DNA of 64,000 nucleotides from Spectribacter hydrogenoxidans (GCF_031846275.1 NZ_JAVRIB010000009.1:62001-126000); one strand, 5' to 3'. Positions 1 through 7,780 are shown, counted from the stretch's first letter. Notes: generated from the sequence alone by a model not told the origin. Numbers and translations: made by a program.

Positions 1-905
1 CGCTGTTCCAGTTCGGCGGTGCGCGCCGCGACCTGGTTGGCCAGATCCACGCGCAGGCTGTCCAGCCGGTGCCGGTCGCGCTGAAGGCGGGCGGCCATGC
101 GGTCGAACATGGCGGCGAGCAGGCCGATGTCGTCGCGGGTGTGGTCCTGCAGGCGATAGTCGAGCCGGCCGCCGCCGACCAGCGCGGCCCCGTGCATCAG
201 CCGGCGCAGGCGTGATCGCATCGCACCGACCAGGCCCAGATTCACCGCGGCCGCCAGCGCCAGTACCAGCAGGGGCAGGCCCACGGCCAGCAGGGTGGCT
301 TCCCGCGCAGTGTCGGCCATCTGACGGGCATTGGCCTGGACTTCAGCGCGTTCGTCACGGATTGCCTGGTCGAGTAGTCGCTCGATGTGTTCACGGGTGA
401 CCCAGAGCGGTTCGCGGCGGCTCAGTAGTACCTCCTCGGCGCGGGTGAGCAGCGCCTCGATGGCGGCGATCTGATCGAGTTCGCCGCGCTCGTCAGCGCG
501 GGCCGCAGGCTCGAGCAGCGCCAATTCGGCGCCAACGGACTGACGCCAGGCTGTCAGCAGTTCCATCGCGTCTCGCTGGGCCTGCGCGTCGATACCGGGG
601 GCAGCCAGCGAGGCCATGTAACGGTCGATGCCGCCTGCTACCCGAGCCAGCAGTTCCAGCTGCTCGTGAGCATGGCCGCCCCTCCGCAACAGAAACTGCG
701 CCTGCTGCCAGCCGATCGCGGTGACGGCGCCCCCGCAGGCGAGGGCGATGCCGGTGATGGCCAGTGTGATGATCAGCAGGCCGTTCAGGCCGCGGATCGG
801 CCAGTGGCGGGTATCGGCGCGCGGGTGGGAGTTTCGGGGTCGGATAGGGTGGGGGCGATCCTGAATGCTGCGGCCTATGAAGACCCGCTTCCGGCCCGAG
901 ATCAA
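1..905 (-). CDS. HAMP-domain membrane sensor, N-terminal part (cut by window edge)
   Basis: Reading the minus strand gives 301 codons with no stop; the 3' end lies outside the window. The start is a TTG at 905, with AGGGGAAG about 9 nt upstream and an in-frame TAG further up, so no ATG or GTG is available. Residues 1-42 are Arg-rich. Residues 43-62 form a hydrophobic helix (LLIITLAITGIALACGG). Residues 63-202 are a soluble, mostly helical sensor region. Residues 203-229 form a second membrane helix. HAMP-like sequence follows (RLDYRLQDHTRDDIGLLAAMF, given here in part, about 247-268), then a coil at 270-301 of the kind that precedes a kinase or GGDEF domain. The output domain is not visible, so histidine kinase and diguanylate cyclase both remain possible. 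It starts 34 nt after the MOSC gene and is probably the last gene of that operon. Confidence 0.72.
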   Translation of the reverse strand, partial: MISGRKRVFIGRSIQDRPHPIRPRNSHPRADTRHWPIRGLNGLLIITLAITGIALACGGAVTAIGWQQAQFLLRRGGHAHEQLELLARVAGGIDRYMASLAAPGIDAQAQRDAMELLTAWRQSVGAELALLEPAARADERGELDQIAAIEALLTRAEEVLLSRREPLWVTREHIERLLDQAIRDERAEVQANARQMADTAREATLLAVGLPLLVLALAAAVNLGLVGAMRSRLRRLMHGAALVGGGRLDYRLQDHTRDDIGLLAAMFDRMAARLQRDRHRLDSLRVDLANQVAARTAELEQ

Positions 906-938
906 TAAGGCAGACTTCCCCTTTTTGAATTTCCGGAT

Positions 939-1619
939 CTAGTCCGCGCGCCGCTGAAGCAGGTATTCCCGCCGGCTTCGGTAGGCCTGCCGCCAGCTTT
1001 CCGCCAGTGGCGGCAGCTCGGCAAGCGCGGCCATCTCGTCGAGATCGGGCGCCGGGTCGTTTCGCACCGACCATAACCGGGCGAGGGTGAATCCGTGCCC
1101 GGCCGCCTCGATCCGGGTCGGCACGTCATCCGGTGCCACCTCACCCGGCTCGGCCACCCGGTACAGCCAGCCCGAACGGCCGGTCTGCGCCACCACCTGA
1201 GCGAAGTTGCGGATACCGGTGCGCCTGGCGATCTTGTAGCAGGGGTAGCGCGGCTGGGTAATGACGATGCAGGCGGTGCCCAGGCGGAAGACATCCCCGG
1301 CGTGGACATCGGTCTCGGTCATGCCGCAGGTGCTGAGGTTCTCGCCCAGCAGGCTGGGTTCGAACTGGTCGGCCAGATCCGGGTATTCCTGCCGCCAGTG
1401 GTCATAGTGCTCGGCGGGATAGTGATTGAGTGCGCGCTCGGGGCCGCCGTGGTGGGTGCGGTCGGCCTGGCGGTCGCCAGCCAGGCCTTCGGCCGCCAGG
1501 ACGACGGGCGCGTCGGCGCGCTGCTTGAACATGCCGGTGAGCGATCCGACGCCGGGAAGCTGACGCAGGTCGCCGACGAACAGGCCCAGGGTTTCGATGG
1601 AAGCGGCATCATGAGCCAT
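939..1619 (-). CDS. MOSC domain protein, YiiM-like
   Basis: A 226-residue protein of the MOSC family related to YiiM. MOSC domains bind molybdopterin-type cofactor through a conserved Cys; YiiM-type enzymes act in molybdenum-dependent reduction of N-hydroxylated bases. Visible features are the N-terminal GLAGDRQAD stretch, the HHGGPERALNHYPAEHY segment typical of the family, the core LLGENLSTCGMTE, and the cofactor-loop Cys in QPRYPCYKIARR. Length matches YiiM proteins (about 220). It starts 2 nt after the HNH gene stop and precedes the HAMP sensor, so three genes look co-transcribed. The molecular substrate cannot be read from sequence. Confidence 0.88.
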   Translation of the reverse strand: MAHDAASIETLGLFVGDLRQLPGVGSLTGMFKQRADAPVVLAAEGLAGDRQADRTHHGGPERALNHYPAEHYDHWRQEYPDLADQFEPSLLGENLSTCGMTETDVHAGDVFRLGTACIVITQPRYPCYKIARRTGIRNFAQVVAQTGRSGWLYRVAEPGEVAPDDVPTRIEAAGHGFTLARLWSVRNDPAPDLDEMAALAELPPLAESWRQAYRSRREYLLQRRAD

Positions 1620-1621
1620 GG

Positions 1622-1939
1622 CTATCTCCGGGGGCGATGGGTCTGGGGGTTGATGCCGCCCGGCTTGTCGGCGATCCAGGCCACGAAGCGGGCGATGTCC
1701 GGATGGCCGAGCAGGGCGTCACGGTCATGATAGCGCTCGGCCAGCGTCTTTTCGTCGAGTACGGCGTGGATCTGCTTGTGGCAGGGGCGGCACAGGAAAA
1801 GAATGCGCTGCTGGCGTTCGTTGCGCGAGAAGCGGCGGCGAATTCGCTTGAGCCGATGGGTACGGCGCGGGATCAGGTGGTGGCGCGTCAGCCGCACCTC
1901 CCGGCGTTCGCAGAGCTGGCAGCAATCGGGCTCGACCAT
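1622..1939 (-). CDS. Small HNH-family protein (YajD-like)
   Basis: A 105-residue protein with the zinc-binding and catalytic layout of small HNH nucleases. An N-terminal CQLC pair is followed by RHHLIPR (the HH/H signature), a basic stretch RLKRIRRRFSR, and LCRPCHKQIH, which supplies the second Cys pair and the last His. Family members such as YajD are assigned to HNH endonucleases by fold; physiological substrates are mostly unknown. It is the first gene of a minus-strand unit with the MOSC protein (2-nt gap) and diverges from the methyltransferase gene starting at 1992. Confidence 0.8.
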   Translation of the reverse strand: MVEPDCCQLCERREVRLTRHHLIPRRTHRLKRIRRRFSRNERQQRILFLCRPCHKQIHAVLDEKTLAERYHDRDALLGHPDIARFVAWIADKPGGINPQTHRPRR

Positions 1940-1991
1940 GATCTAATCCTGACGCGGACCCGGCCGGTTGGCCAGCGGTTAAGCTGGCGGC

Positions 1992-3071
1992 ATGACCGAC
2001 ACCCTCGAGGTAACCGGCTGTCAGCGTGTGTTTACCACCAATCCGGGTCTGGAGAAGGTGGTGATCGCCGAATTTCGCCAGCGCTGTTATGCCGCCGGCG
2101 CCCCGGCCGGTGGCTTCGATGCCCGCCGGAGCGGCGTCCGCGGTCGGGTGCTGGCCGGCGCCGATGGTGTCGTGATGGCTGCGGTAGCCCCGCGCATGCG
2201 CAGCATCCATCACGTGCGCCGGCCGGTTGACCGGTTCGACCTGCCGGACGGGCCCGATCCTCTGGCGGCGATTGCGGCCCGGGTCGCGCAACTGGACCTG
2301 CCCGAACTGGCCACCGCCGCCAGCTTCCGGGCGAGTTGCATCCGGCGCGGCGACCAGCGGTTCACCAGCGAGGACGTGATGCGTGCCGTGGGCGCGGCGA
2401 TCAACCGCACCTGGCAGGTGCCGGTGGACCTGACCGGTTATGACGCGGCGGTACATGTGGACGTGATCGAGTCGCGCTGCATCGTGGATGTCGTGCTTCC
2501 GCACCAGGCGCTGTCCAATCGGCACCCCCGTGTCGAGACCCATCCCACCGGCCTGCGTGCCAACATTGCCTACGCGGCCCTGCGCATGGCCGGCATCGAG
2601 GAGGACAGCACCGGCCGGGTGCTCGACCCCTTCTGCGGCTCCGGCACCATCCTCCTGGAAGCCGGTGACCTGGCCCCGGGGATCGAAGTGGTTGGCTGCG
2701 ACTGGAACGAGCGGGCCGCGGCCGGGGCCGAAGCCAATCTGGCGCAAGCGGGTCTGGGCGGCCGGGGGTGGGTCGAGTGCCGCGACAGTCTTGCCGGGCT
2801 GGATGATCTTGGCGCTTTCGACGCCGTGGTCACCAATCCGCCCTTCGGTCGCAAGCTGGGCCGCGGCATGAAGTTTCCGGATTTCTATCGGCGCCTGTTC
2901 GAGCTGGCGGCCGACCGGCTGGCGCCGGGACAACGGCTGGTGTTTCTCGCGGACCGCGGCGGGGCGGTCAACCGTGGCCAGCGGGCCGCCGGGGGCTTTC
3001 GCCTGCGGCGACGGCGGCTGATCCAGATGAGTGGCGTGTGGCCCTGCATCTACGTGTTCGAGCGCCTCTGA
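1992..3071 (+). CDS. THUMP-domain class I SAM-dependent RNA methyltransferase
   Basis: 359 residues. The N-terminal half (about 10-170) has THUMP-type features (FTTNPGLEKVV; SFRASCIRRGDQRFTSEDV), an RNA-binding module that presents tRNA or rRNA to the active site. The C-terminal half is an UPF0020-type methyltransferase: motif I LDPFCGSG at 211-218, an acidic residue in GCDWNE near 237, and the catalytic NPPFG at 282-286, the signature of base N-methylation on exocyclic amines. The domain order resembles Trm14/TrmN tRNA m2G enzymes and the N-terminal part of RlmL, but it is half the length of RlmL. Target base is unknown. Monocistronic, 42 nt upstream of the MAPEG gene. Confidence 0.88.
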   Translation: MTDTLEVTGCQRVFTTNPGLEKVVIAEFRQRCYAAGAPAGGFDARRSGVRGRVLAGADGVVMAAVAPRMRSIHHVRRPVDRFDLPDGPDPLAAIAARVAQLDLPELATAASFRASCIRRGDQRFTSEDVMRAVGAAINRTWQVPVDLTGYDAAVHVDVIESRCIVDVVLPHQALSNRHPRVETHPTGLRANIAYAALRMAGIEEDSTGRVLDPFCGSGTILLEAGDLAPGIEVVGCDWNERAAAGAEANLAQAGLGGRGWVECRDSLAGLDDLGAFDAVVTNPPFGRKLGRGMKFPDFYRRLFELAADRLAPGQRLVFLADRGGAVNRGQRAAGGFRLRRRRLIQMSGVWPCIYVFERL

Positions 3072-3113
3072 TTGCTGGCTATACTTCCGGGATAACAAGA
3101 GGAGGGAACTGCA

Positions 3114-3503
3114 ATGACCGTCGAAACCACTGTCTTTCTGTTCACTATCGGTCTCGGTCTTGTGCACATTCTCGTGATGGCGATGTGCAATATTCCGGTC
3201 TATGGGTTGATGCCGCTGCTGGGCGCGCGGGACAACCTGCCGAAATCGGATAACGTCTTTCTCAACCGGGCCTGGCGAGCCAATGACAATTTCAAGGAAA
3301 CCGCGATCTGGGCTCTGCCGCTGCTGGTGCTGGTCCAGGTCACCGGCGATGCCAATGCCACCACGGCGCTGGGTGCCTGGGTGTATTTCTGGTCGCGGGT
3401 AGCCTATCTGCCAATCTATTTCTTCGGCGTGCATACCCTGCGAACCGTGGCCTGGTTTGGCGGGCTTATCGGTATCGGCATGATAGCGCTTCAGCTCTTC
3501 TAA
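3114..3503 (+). CDS. MAPEG family membrane protein
   Basis: 129 residues with four predicted membrane helices (about 6-28, 62-77, 82-102, 108-128). The MAPEG signature is visible between helices 1 and 2: FLNRAWRANDNFKETAIW, where Arg-Ala and Asn-x-x-Glu line the glutathione site in family members. MAPEG proteins act on glutathione or lipid substrates in the membrane; bacterial members are seldom characterised. A strong AGGAGG ribosome site lies 7 nt before the ATG, and a TATACT -10-like element sits at 3080-3085, so it may have its own promoter despite following the methyltransferase gene closely. Confidence 0.85.
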   Translation: MTVETTVFLFTIGLGLVHILVMAMCNIPVYGLMPLLGARDNLPKSDNVFLNRAWRANDNFKETAIWALPLLVLVQVTGDANATTALGAWVYFWSRVAYLPIYFFGVHTLRTVAWFGGLIGIGMIALQLF

Positions 3504-3524
3504 TCGCGTTTCGATCCCGGGACT

Positions 3525-3650
3525 TTAATGGAAGCCCCGGGATCGAGTGATCAATCGGCCGAGCAGAGGGCTGTGGTCCTCCAGGCGCTTGGCGCGCAGG
3601 TGGCGGGCCTCGCCGCTGCGCTGCATGCCCCCGCTGACCAGTAGCAGCCG
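3525..3650 (-). pseudogene. Remnant C-terminus of error-prone polymerase DnaE2
   Basis: On the minus strand, after an in-frame TAG at 3651-3653, the frame reads ...LLVSGGMQRSGEARHLRAKR, then LEDHSPLLGRLITRSRGFH and a TAA at 3525-3527. This matches the extreme C-terminus of DnaE2, which ends in a GRLQREGE-H-ARRLxDLSxLL-SRDFH pattern. About 40 codons remain of a gene of over 1000. It lies just downstream of lexA on the same strand, where lexA-imuA-imuB-dnaE2 cassettes place it. The short stretch 3654-3719 begins with a GTG overlapping the lexA stop (GTGA) and may be the residue of imuA; that part is inference. Confidence 0.72.
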
Positions 3651-3716
3651 CTAAGCCAGTGCCGGCCGGCTGATTGGCGAACAGGCCGGGTGGCCATAGA
3701 TCGGCAACCGTCCCGT

Positions 3717-4340
3717 TCACGGCCTATCGCTGAACTCGCCGCGGCGGATTATGCCCACGGCTCGGCCCTCGATTGCCAGCGACTGGCCGCTGCCATCCAC
3801 CACGATGGGCTCGTAGGCAGGGTTGGCCGGTAGCAGCTCAATGATGCTGCCGCGGCGTCGGAAGCGCTTGACGGTGACCTCGTCATCCACCCGGGCCACC
3901 ACCACCTGGCCGTTGGCCGCCTCGCGGGTGGCGTGCACGGCCAGTAGATCGTCATCACGGATGCCGGCGTCGATCATGCTGTCGCCGCGTACCCGCAACA
4001 GGTAGTCGGCCCGCGGCTTGAACAGAGAGGGAGCGATCCGGTGATGGGTTTCGATGTTCTCCACCGCCAGGATCGGGGCGCCGGCGGCCACCCGGCCGAT
4101 CAGTGGCAGGGTATCGGGATCGGCGACCTGGGGGGACAGCCGGATGCCGCGGCTGTGACCGGCGCTGAGCTCGATCGCCCCGCGCCGGGCCAGCGCTCGC
4201 AGATGGGCCTGGGCGGCATTGGGCGAGGCAAAGCCGAAGTGGTCCATTATCTCCGCCCGCGTCGGCGGAATGCCCCGTTCGGCGAGGGTGTCGCGGATGA
4301 AGGCCAGAATCAGGGTCTGGCGGTCGGTGAGTTCGAGCAT
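3717..4340 (-). CDS. lexA: SOS repressor LexA
   Basis: 207 residues, the normal length. The N-terminal winged HTH spans about 1-70 (LTDRQTLILAFIRDTLAERG; PTRAEIMDHFGF). The self-cleavage site is Ala86-Gly87 in GRVAAGAP. The catalytic Ser121 lies in RGDSMIDAG and Lys158 in VTVKRF, so autoproteolysis stimulated by RecA filaments should be intact. It represses DNA-damage genes in the cytoplasm. An SOS box in its own promoter indicates autoregulation. The HTH sequence differs somewhat from the E. coli type, as in LexA proteins that control imuA-imuB-dnaE2 cassettes; only a scar of that cassette survives downstream. Confidence 0.95.
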   Translation of the reverse strand: MLELTDRQTLILAFIRDTLAERGIPPTRAEIMDHFGFASPNAAQAHLRALARRGAIELSAGHSRGIRLSPQVADPDTLPLIGRVAAGAPILAVENIETHHRIAPSLFKPRADYLLRVRGDSMIDAGIRDDDLLAVHATREAANGQVVVARVDDEVTVKRFRRRGSIIELLPANPAYEPIVVDGSGQSLAIEGRAVGIIRRGEFSDRP

Positions 4341-4363
4341 GGAGCGATCCGATTGCCGGTTGC

Positions 4364-4379
4364 GTGTAAATATATACAG
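4364..4379. promoter_or_regulatory. LexA-binding SOS box upstream of lexA
   Basis: GTGTAAATATATACAG differs from the gammaproteobacterial consensus CTGT-N8-ACAG at one base (first C to G) and has the usual AT-rich centre. It lies 24 bp upstream of the lexA start codon, an expected operator position for autorepression. Confidence 0.7.
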
Positions 4380-4431
4380 CTAGTGATCGATGTACAACGC
4401 CTCCATGCGGGTTATTCGATCTTCCACGAAA

Positions 4432-4458
4432 AAGCCCCCGGCCGAGGGCCGGGGGCTT
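4432..4458 (-). terminator. Intrinsic terminator of the 4488-5177 gene
   Basis: A perfect 12-bp stem (AAGCCCCCGGCC with its complement) and a 3-nt loop. On the minus strand it is followed by a TTTTTC tract, so it ends the minus-strand transcript coming from 5177. Confidence 0.85.
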
Positions 4459-4487
4459 GTTGCGCGAATGCCGTTACCCGAGGAGGG

Positions 4488-5177
4488 TTAGGACGGCAGA
4501 TTCGGCAGCATCAGCAGATCAGTCAGGCTGCCCAGCCCCGGGAGTGCGGGCAGACCGGCGTCGCCCAGGCCCGGAAGCGCGGGCAGGCCGGCATCACCGA
4601 GGCCCGGCAGTTCCGGCAGGCCGGCATCGCCAAGGCCCGGCAGACCGACATCACCCAGACCCGGCAGACCGCCAGCAGCGCCTCCGGTCGGATCGGGGAT
4701 CACGGTGTCCAGTACCAGATTGAATTCGAGTTCTTCCAGGAAGACGATGGCCGGGTCGCTCAGCGGCGCACCGGCATCGGCGAGCTGGCCGGCGGGGCCG
4801 TCCAGCGCTTCGAACAGCGGAAGACCAGCATTAACCAGCTGCTGGCCAAGATCACGGCCGGCAGCGATGAACTCGAGTTCCATGCCTTCCAGCGGCGTGC
4901 CGACCAGCGTACCGGTGAACAGGTTGGCCGGGACGTCGGTCAGAGTGTTCTCGACGTAGTCCGGCGCGATGATGTCGCCGTTATCGTTGACCAGTTCACC
5001 GTTGAGGCTGGCAATCAGGCTGGAATCCAGACCGCGATTGGCGGCAGGTCCTTCAACCAGGCCATTGACAGTGTTGTCAACGTTGTTGAGCAGGACCTGC
5101 AGGTTTTCCGGCCCCTGGGCTGCGGCGCTGCCGACAAAACCGGCTGACAGCACGACTGTAAGTGCAATGCGTTTCAT
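4488..5177 (-). CDS. Secreted LPGLGDAG-repeat protein
   Basis: I chose the ATG at 5177 (MKRIALT...), which has AGGAGA 6 nt upstream; an upstream in-frame ATG at 5201 lacks this. The 229-residue product begins with a Sec signal peptide (about 1-22, cleaved after SAAAQ). A middle region (25-155) is rich in Asn, Asp and Leu with no recognised domain. A C-terminal region holds repeats of GDAGLPxLPGL about 11-16 residues long. It shares signal, acidic character and Gly/Leu/Pro repeats with the two genes downstream in the array, so these are probably paralogues. Likely periplasmic or extracellular. Function unknown. It has its own terminator. Confidence 0.72.
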   Translation of the reverse strand: MKRIALTVVLSAGFVGSAAAQGPENLQVLLNNVDNTVNGLVEGPAANRGLDSSLIASLNGELVNDNGDIIAPDYVENTLTDVPANLFTGTLVGTPLEGMELEFIAAGRDLGQQLVNAGLPLFEALDGPAGQLADAGAPLSDPAIVFLEELEFNLVLDTVIPDPTGGAAGGLPGLGDVGLPGLGDAGLPELPGLGDAGLPALPGLGDAGLPALPGLGSLTDLLMLPNLPS

Positions 5178-5306
5178 GGTGGCTCTCCTACGCTCGGCCA
5201 TTATTGAGATGGTTCGAAAATGACGTGTTCAAGGCAGAGACCGTTGTTGTTCTGCTGCCAGGACCGCGTAGGAAGCAGACTACACGAAGAATCGTCAGTA
5301 ATGAAA

Positions 5307-5337
5307 ACCCGCCCGACGCAAGGCACGTCGGGCGGGT
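5307..5337 (-). terminator. Intrinsic terminator of the 5399-6646 gene
   Basis: ACCCGCCCGACG and its exact complement form a 12-bp stem with a 7-nt loop. The minus-strand copy runs into TTTT, about 60 nt beyond the stop codon of the repeat-protein gene. Confidence 0.85.
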
Positions 5338-5398
5338 CGGAAACGGGACGTTGTCATGCCATCGCCCTCGCCTGTCACGGGCGGCGCGATGCCTGTGT

Positions 5399-6646
5399 TT
5401 ACAGCCCCTGCAGGGTGACATCCCGGGCCAGCGCGGTGAGCGTGCCGCCGTCGACCTGATTCAACGGTAGCGGCACTTCCTCGGGCAGCAGACCGTTGTT
5501 GCCGCCAGCCAGCACCATGCCGCTGCCCAGCAGCCCACCGACGATGGGCAAGCCGCCCTGGCCGCCCAGCAGGCCGCCGATCAGCGGCAGACCGCCGTCG
5601 TCGCCGCCCAGCAGATCGCCCAGAAGCAGCAGATCGCCGTCACCGCCCAACAGGACGCCGACGATGGGTAAGCCACCCTCGCCCCCGAGTAGATCGCCCA
5701 CCAGGGGCAGCCCTCCGGCACTGTCACCGCCGAGCAGGCCACCCACGATCGGGAGGCCGCCCTCGCCACCGAGTAGGCCGCCCACGATCGGGAGGCCACC
5801 CTCACCGCCGAGTAGGCCGCCCACGATCGGGAGGCCACCCTCACCGCCGAGCAGGCCGCCTACGATCGGGAGGCCACCCTCACCGCCGAGCAGGCCACCC
5901 ACGATCGGGAGGCCACCCTCACCGCCGAGTAGGCCGCCCACGATCGGGAGGCCGCCCTCGCCACCGAGCAGGCCGCCGACCAGAGGCAGACCGCCTTCGC
6001 TGCCACCGAGCAGGCCGCCGATCAACGGCAGGCCGTCGGTGCCGCCCAACAGCGGCAGGCTGCCGTCTCCGCCGGCAATCGGCAGCAGTACACCGCCCAT
6101 GTCCCCGTCGCCAGGACCGACCAGATCCACTTCGGTCAGATCCCGGACCACCACCAGCAGGCCGGTGGGCAGACCCAGGCCACCCAGCGATGGCAGGGCT
6201 CCATTGCTCAGCAGAACAATTTCCTCACCGTTGACCAGGGGAATGCCGTTGGCCAGCAGGCCGCCGTTCACGTAGAGCGCGCTGAGCGGTGTACCGATCT
6301 CGACCAGCGGTGCTGACAGATTGCCAAGTAGCGGGGCCAGATTGCTCCCGGCAATGCCGAACAGCGGGTCGGTGAGACCCTGCAGCATGCCGTCTTCGGC
6401 GGCGAGGTCAGCCAGGGGGCTGCCGTCGGCTAGGTCCATCGCCAGCGTGTTGACCAGAATCTGCAGATCGTCGGTCGCGGCAACGGCATTGCCGGTCAGG
6501 ACATTCTTGAGTGTTGAGTCCAGATTGATCACGGCGTGGTCCAGCGCCGCCACGATGTTGCCGCCATCCTGGGCCCAGCTGCCGCCGGAAGCGGCCAGTA
6601 GTGCCAGACCGAGCCCGGCGGATTTCAAGCAATGCTTGGTTTTCAT
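5399..6646 (-). CDS. Secreted GGLLGG-repeat protein, large paralogue
   Basis: 415 residues. Signal peptide about 1-25 (LGLALLAASGGSWAQ). A helical N-terminal domain at 26-150 contains NLDSTLKNVLTGNAVAATDD, closely like the N-terminus of the 6893-7780 product (NLNGTANTLLMGDASATTEN). From about residue 190 comes a run of 13-residue units, consensus GGLPIVGGLLGGE, several identical. A short C-terminal tail (PLPLNQVDGGTLTALARDVTL) is also shared with the paralogue. No catalytic motif or metal site. The Gly-Leu-Leu-Gly pattern could pack as stacked turns or amyloid-like strands; that is inference. A GGAGGAAATG-type ribosome site precedes the ATG, and its own terminator follows. Confidence 0.78.
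   Translation of the reverse strand: MKTKHCLKSAGLGLALLAASGGSWAQDGGNIVAALDHAVINLDSTLKNVLTGNAVAATDDLQILVNTLAMDLADGSPLADLAAEDGMLQGLTDPLFGIAGSNLAPLLGNLSAPLVEIGTPLSALYVNGGLLANGIPLVNGEEIVLLSNGALPSLGGLGLPTGLLVVVRDLTEVDLVGPGDGDMGGVLLPIAGGDGSLPLLGGTDGLPLIGGLLGGSEGGLPLVGGLLGGEGGLPIVGGLLGGEGGLPIVGGLLGGEGGLPIVGGLLGGEGGLPIVGGLLGGEGGLPIVGGLLGGEGGLPIVGGLLGGDSAGGLPLVGDLLGGEGGLPIVGVLLGGDGDLLLLGDLLGGDDGGLPLIGGLLGGQGGLPIVGGLLGSGMVLAGGNNGLLPEEVPLPLNQVDGGTLTALARDVTLQGL
5742..5975 (-). repeat. Six 39-bp tandem repeats inside the repeat-protein gene
   Basis: The word ACGATCGGG recurs at 5745, 5784, 5823, 5862, 5901 and 5940, exactly 39 bp apart, and the sequence between is nearly identical in all units (mostly third-position changes). 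Each unit encodes one 13-residue GGLPIVGGLLGGE block. Less exact units continue on both sides. Confidence 0.92.
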
Positions 6647-6833
6647 GATGCATTTCCTCCCTGAAATGACGAATGGCGTCGGGCGGGTGCACGACGCAGT
6701 CCGGAATACCTGCCCGCATGATCCCGCCGGGGTCGGGACGGGTCTATCGGTGATTTGCGCCAGCGGGCGTCAGAAAATTGACGCCATGGTCGGCGTATTG
6801 CCAGCGCGAGGATTGATACCCGGCCACGAAAAA

Positions 6834-6855
6834 GGCCCGGCGATGAGGCCGGGCC
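6834..6855 (-). terminator. Intrinsic terminator of the 6893-7780 gene
   Basis: GGCCCGGC and GCCGGGCC form an 8-bp stem with a 6-nt loop. On the minus strand it is followed by a TTTTTC tract. It lies about 40 nt past the stop codon. Confidence 0.82.
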
Positions 6856-6892
6856 CTGATTCGCGGGTCTGTTTTGCCCGACGTTGGTTGGC

Positions 6893-7780
6893 TCAGAGGC
6901 CGGCCAGCGAGACCCCGTTAACCAGCGCACCGGCCGTGTTCGGATCGAGCGACTCGAGTGGCAGCGGCAGTTCCGTCAGCAGCATGCCCTGACCGTTGCC
7001 GGCCACCATGCCGCCGCCGAGCAGGCCGCCGATGACGGGCAGGCCGCCCTGGCCGCCGAGCAGGCCACCGATCAGCGGCAGGCCATCCTCGCTTTCCAGT
7101 AGCCCGCCGATGATGGGGATACCGCCTTGACCGCCCAGCAGGCCACCGATGACAGGGATGCCGCCCTGGCCGCCCAGCAATCCGCCGACAATCGGGAGGC
7201 CACCCTCGCCGCCGAGCAGCCCGCCGATGACGGGGATGCCGCCTTCGCCACCCAGCAAGCCACCGATCAATGGCAATCCGCCGTCGTCACCGCCCAGCAA
7301 GCCACCGATCAATGGCAGCCCGTCGCCGCCCAGCAGGTCGCCACCGAGCAGGGGCAGGCCATCGAGTTCGCCACCGCCCAGCAGCGGCAAACCCTCACCC
7401 AGCAGGTCATCGGTGACCTGGATCAGCGGCAGGGTCAGCGGTTCACCGACCTGGGCCACCGGGATGGTGATGCCGTCGAGGGTTGGTGTGAGGCCCAGCG
7501 CGGCATTGGTCAGCGAATCGGTCAGGGCGATGCCCGAGTCGGCCAGCCCGGCCGCCGGCGTACCGGCGGACAGATCCCCGATCAGCGTGGACACGGTCAT
7601 GCCCAGGTTTTCGGTGGTGGCACTGGCATCGCCCATCAGCAGCGTGTTCGCCGTGCCGTTGAGGTTGATCGCCAGCTGATTGAGGCCCCCTGTGAGATTG
7701 GCGACCGGATCCTGCGCCTGGCTGACCCCGGAAAGCGCCAGCAGGGCAGCGCCTGCCACCCAGTGTTTGCTTGTATGCAT
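6893..7780 (-). CDS. Secreted GGLLGG-repeat protein, medium paralogue
   Basis: The ATG at 7780 (MHTSKHWVAG...) follows GAGGGAGGAAAAG and gives 295 residues; the upstream ATG at 7822 has no such site. Signal peptide about 1-23 (LLALSGVSQAQ). An N-terminal domain with NLNGTANTLLMGDASATTEN aligns with the larger paralogue. Degenerate 13-residue units follow (GGLPLIGGLLGGD, GGIPVIGGLLGGE, GGLPIVGGLLGGQ), then the shared tail (LPLPLESLDPNTAGALVNGVSL, here in full only in part). Units are less homogeneous than in its neighbour, suggesting that an older array was copied and homogenised there. Separate transcription unit. Function unknown; secretion is well supported. Confidence 0.78.
   Translation of the reverse strand: MHTSKHWVAGAALLALSGVSQAQDPVANLTGGLNQLAINLNGTANTLLMGDASATTENLGMTVSTLIGDLSAGTPAAGLADSGIALTDSLTNAALGLTPTLDGITIPVAQVGEPLTLPLIQVTDDLLGEGLPLLGGGELDGLPLLGGDLLGGDGLPLIGGLLGGDDGGLPLIGGLLGGEGGIPVIGGLLGGEGGLPIVGGLLGGQGGIPVIGGLLGGQGGIPIIGGLLESEDGLPLIGGLLGGQGGLPVIGGLLGGGMVAGNGQGMLLTELPLPLESLDPNTAGALVNGVSLAGL

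Noticed and set aside
1725..3434. Long minus-strand open frame (569 codons)
   Set aside because: It lies opposite the THUMP methyltransferase and MAPEG genes, whose motifs are clear; its product is His/Gln/Gly-rich with no domain, typical of antisense frames in GC-rich DNA.
5742..5975. Regularly spaced repeats as a CRISPR array
   Set aside because: Units are 39 bp with no spacers, in phase with the 13-residue protein repeat of a secreted protein gene.
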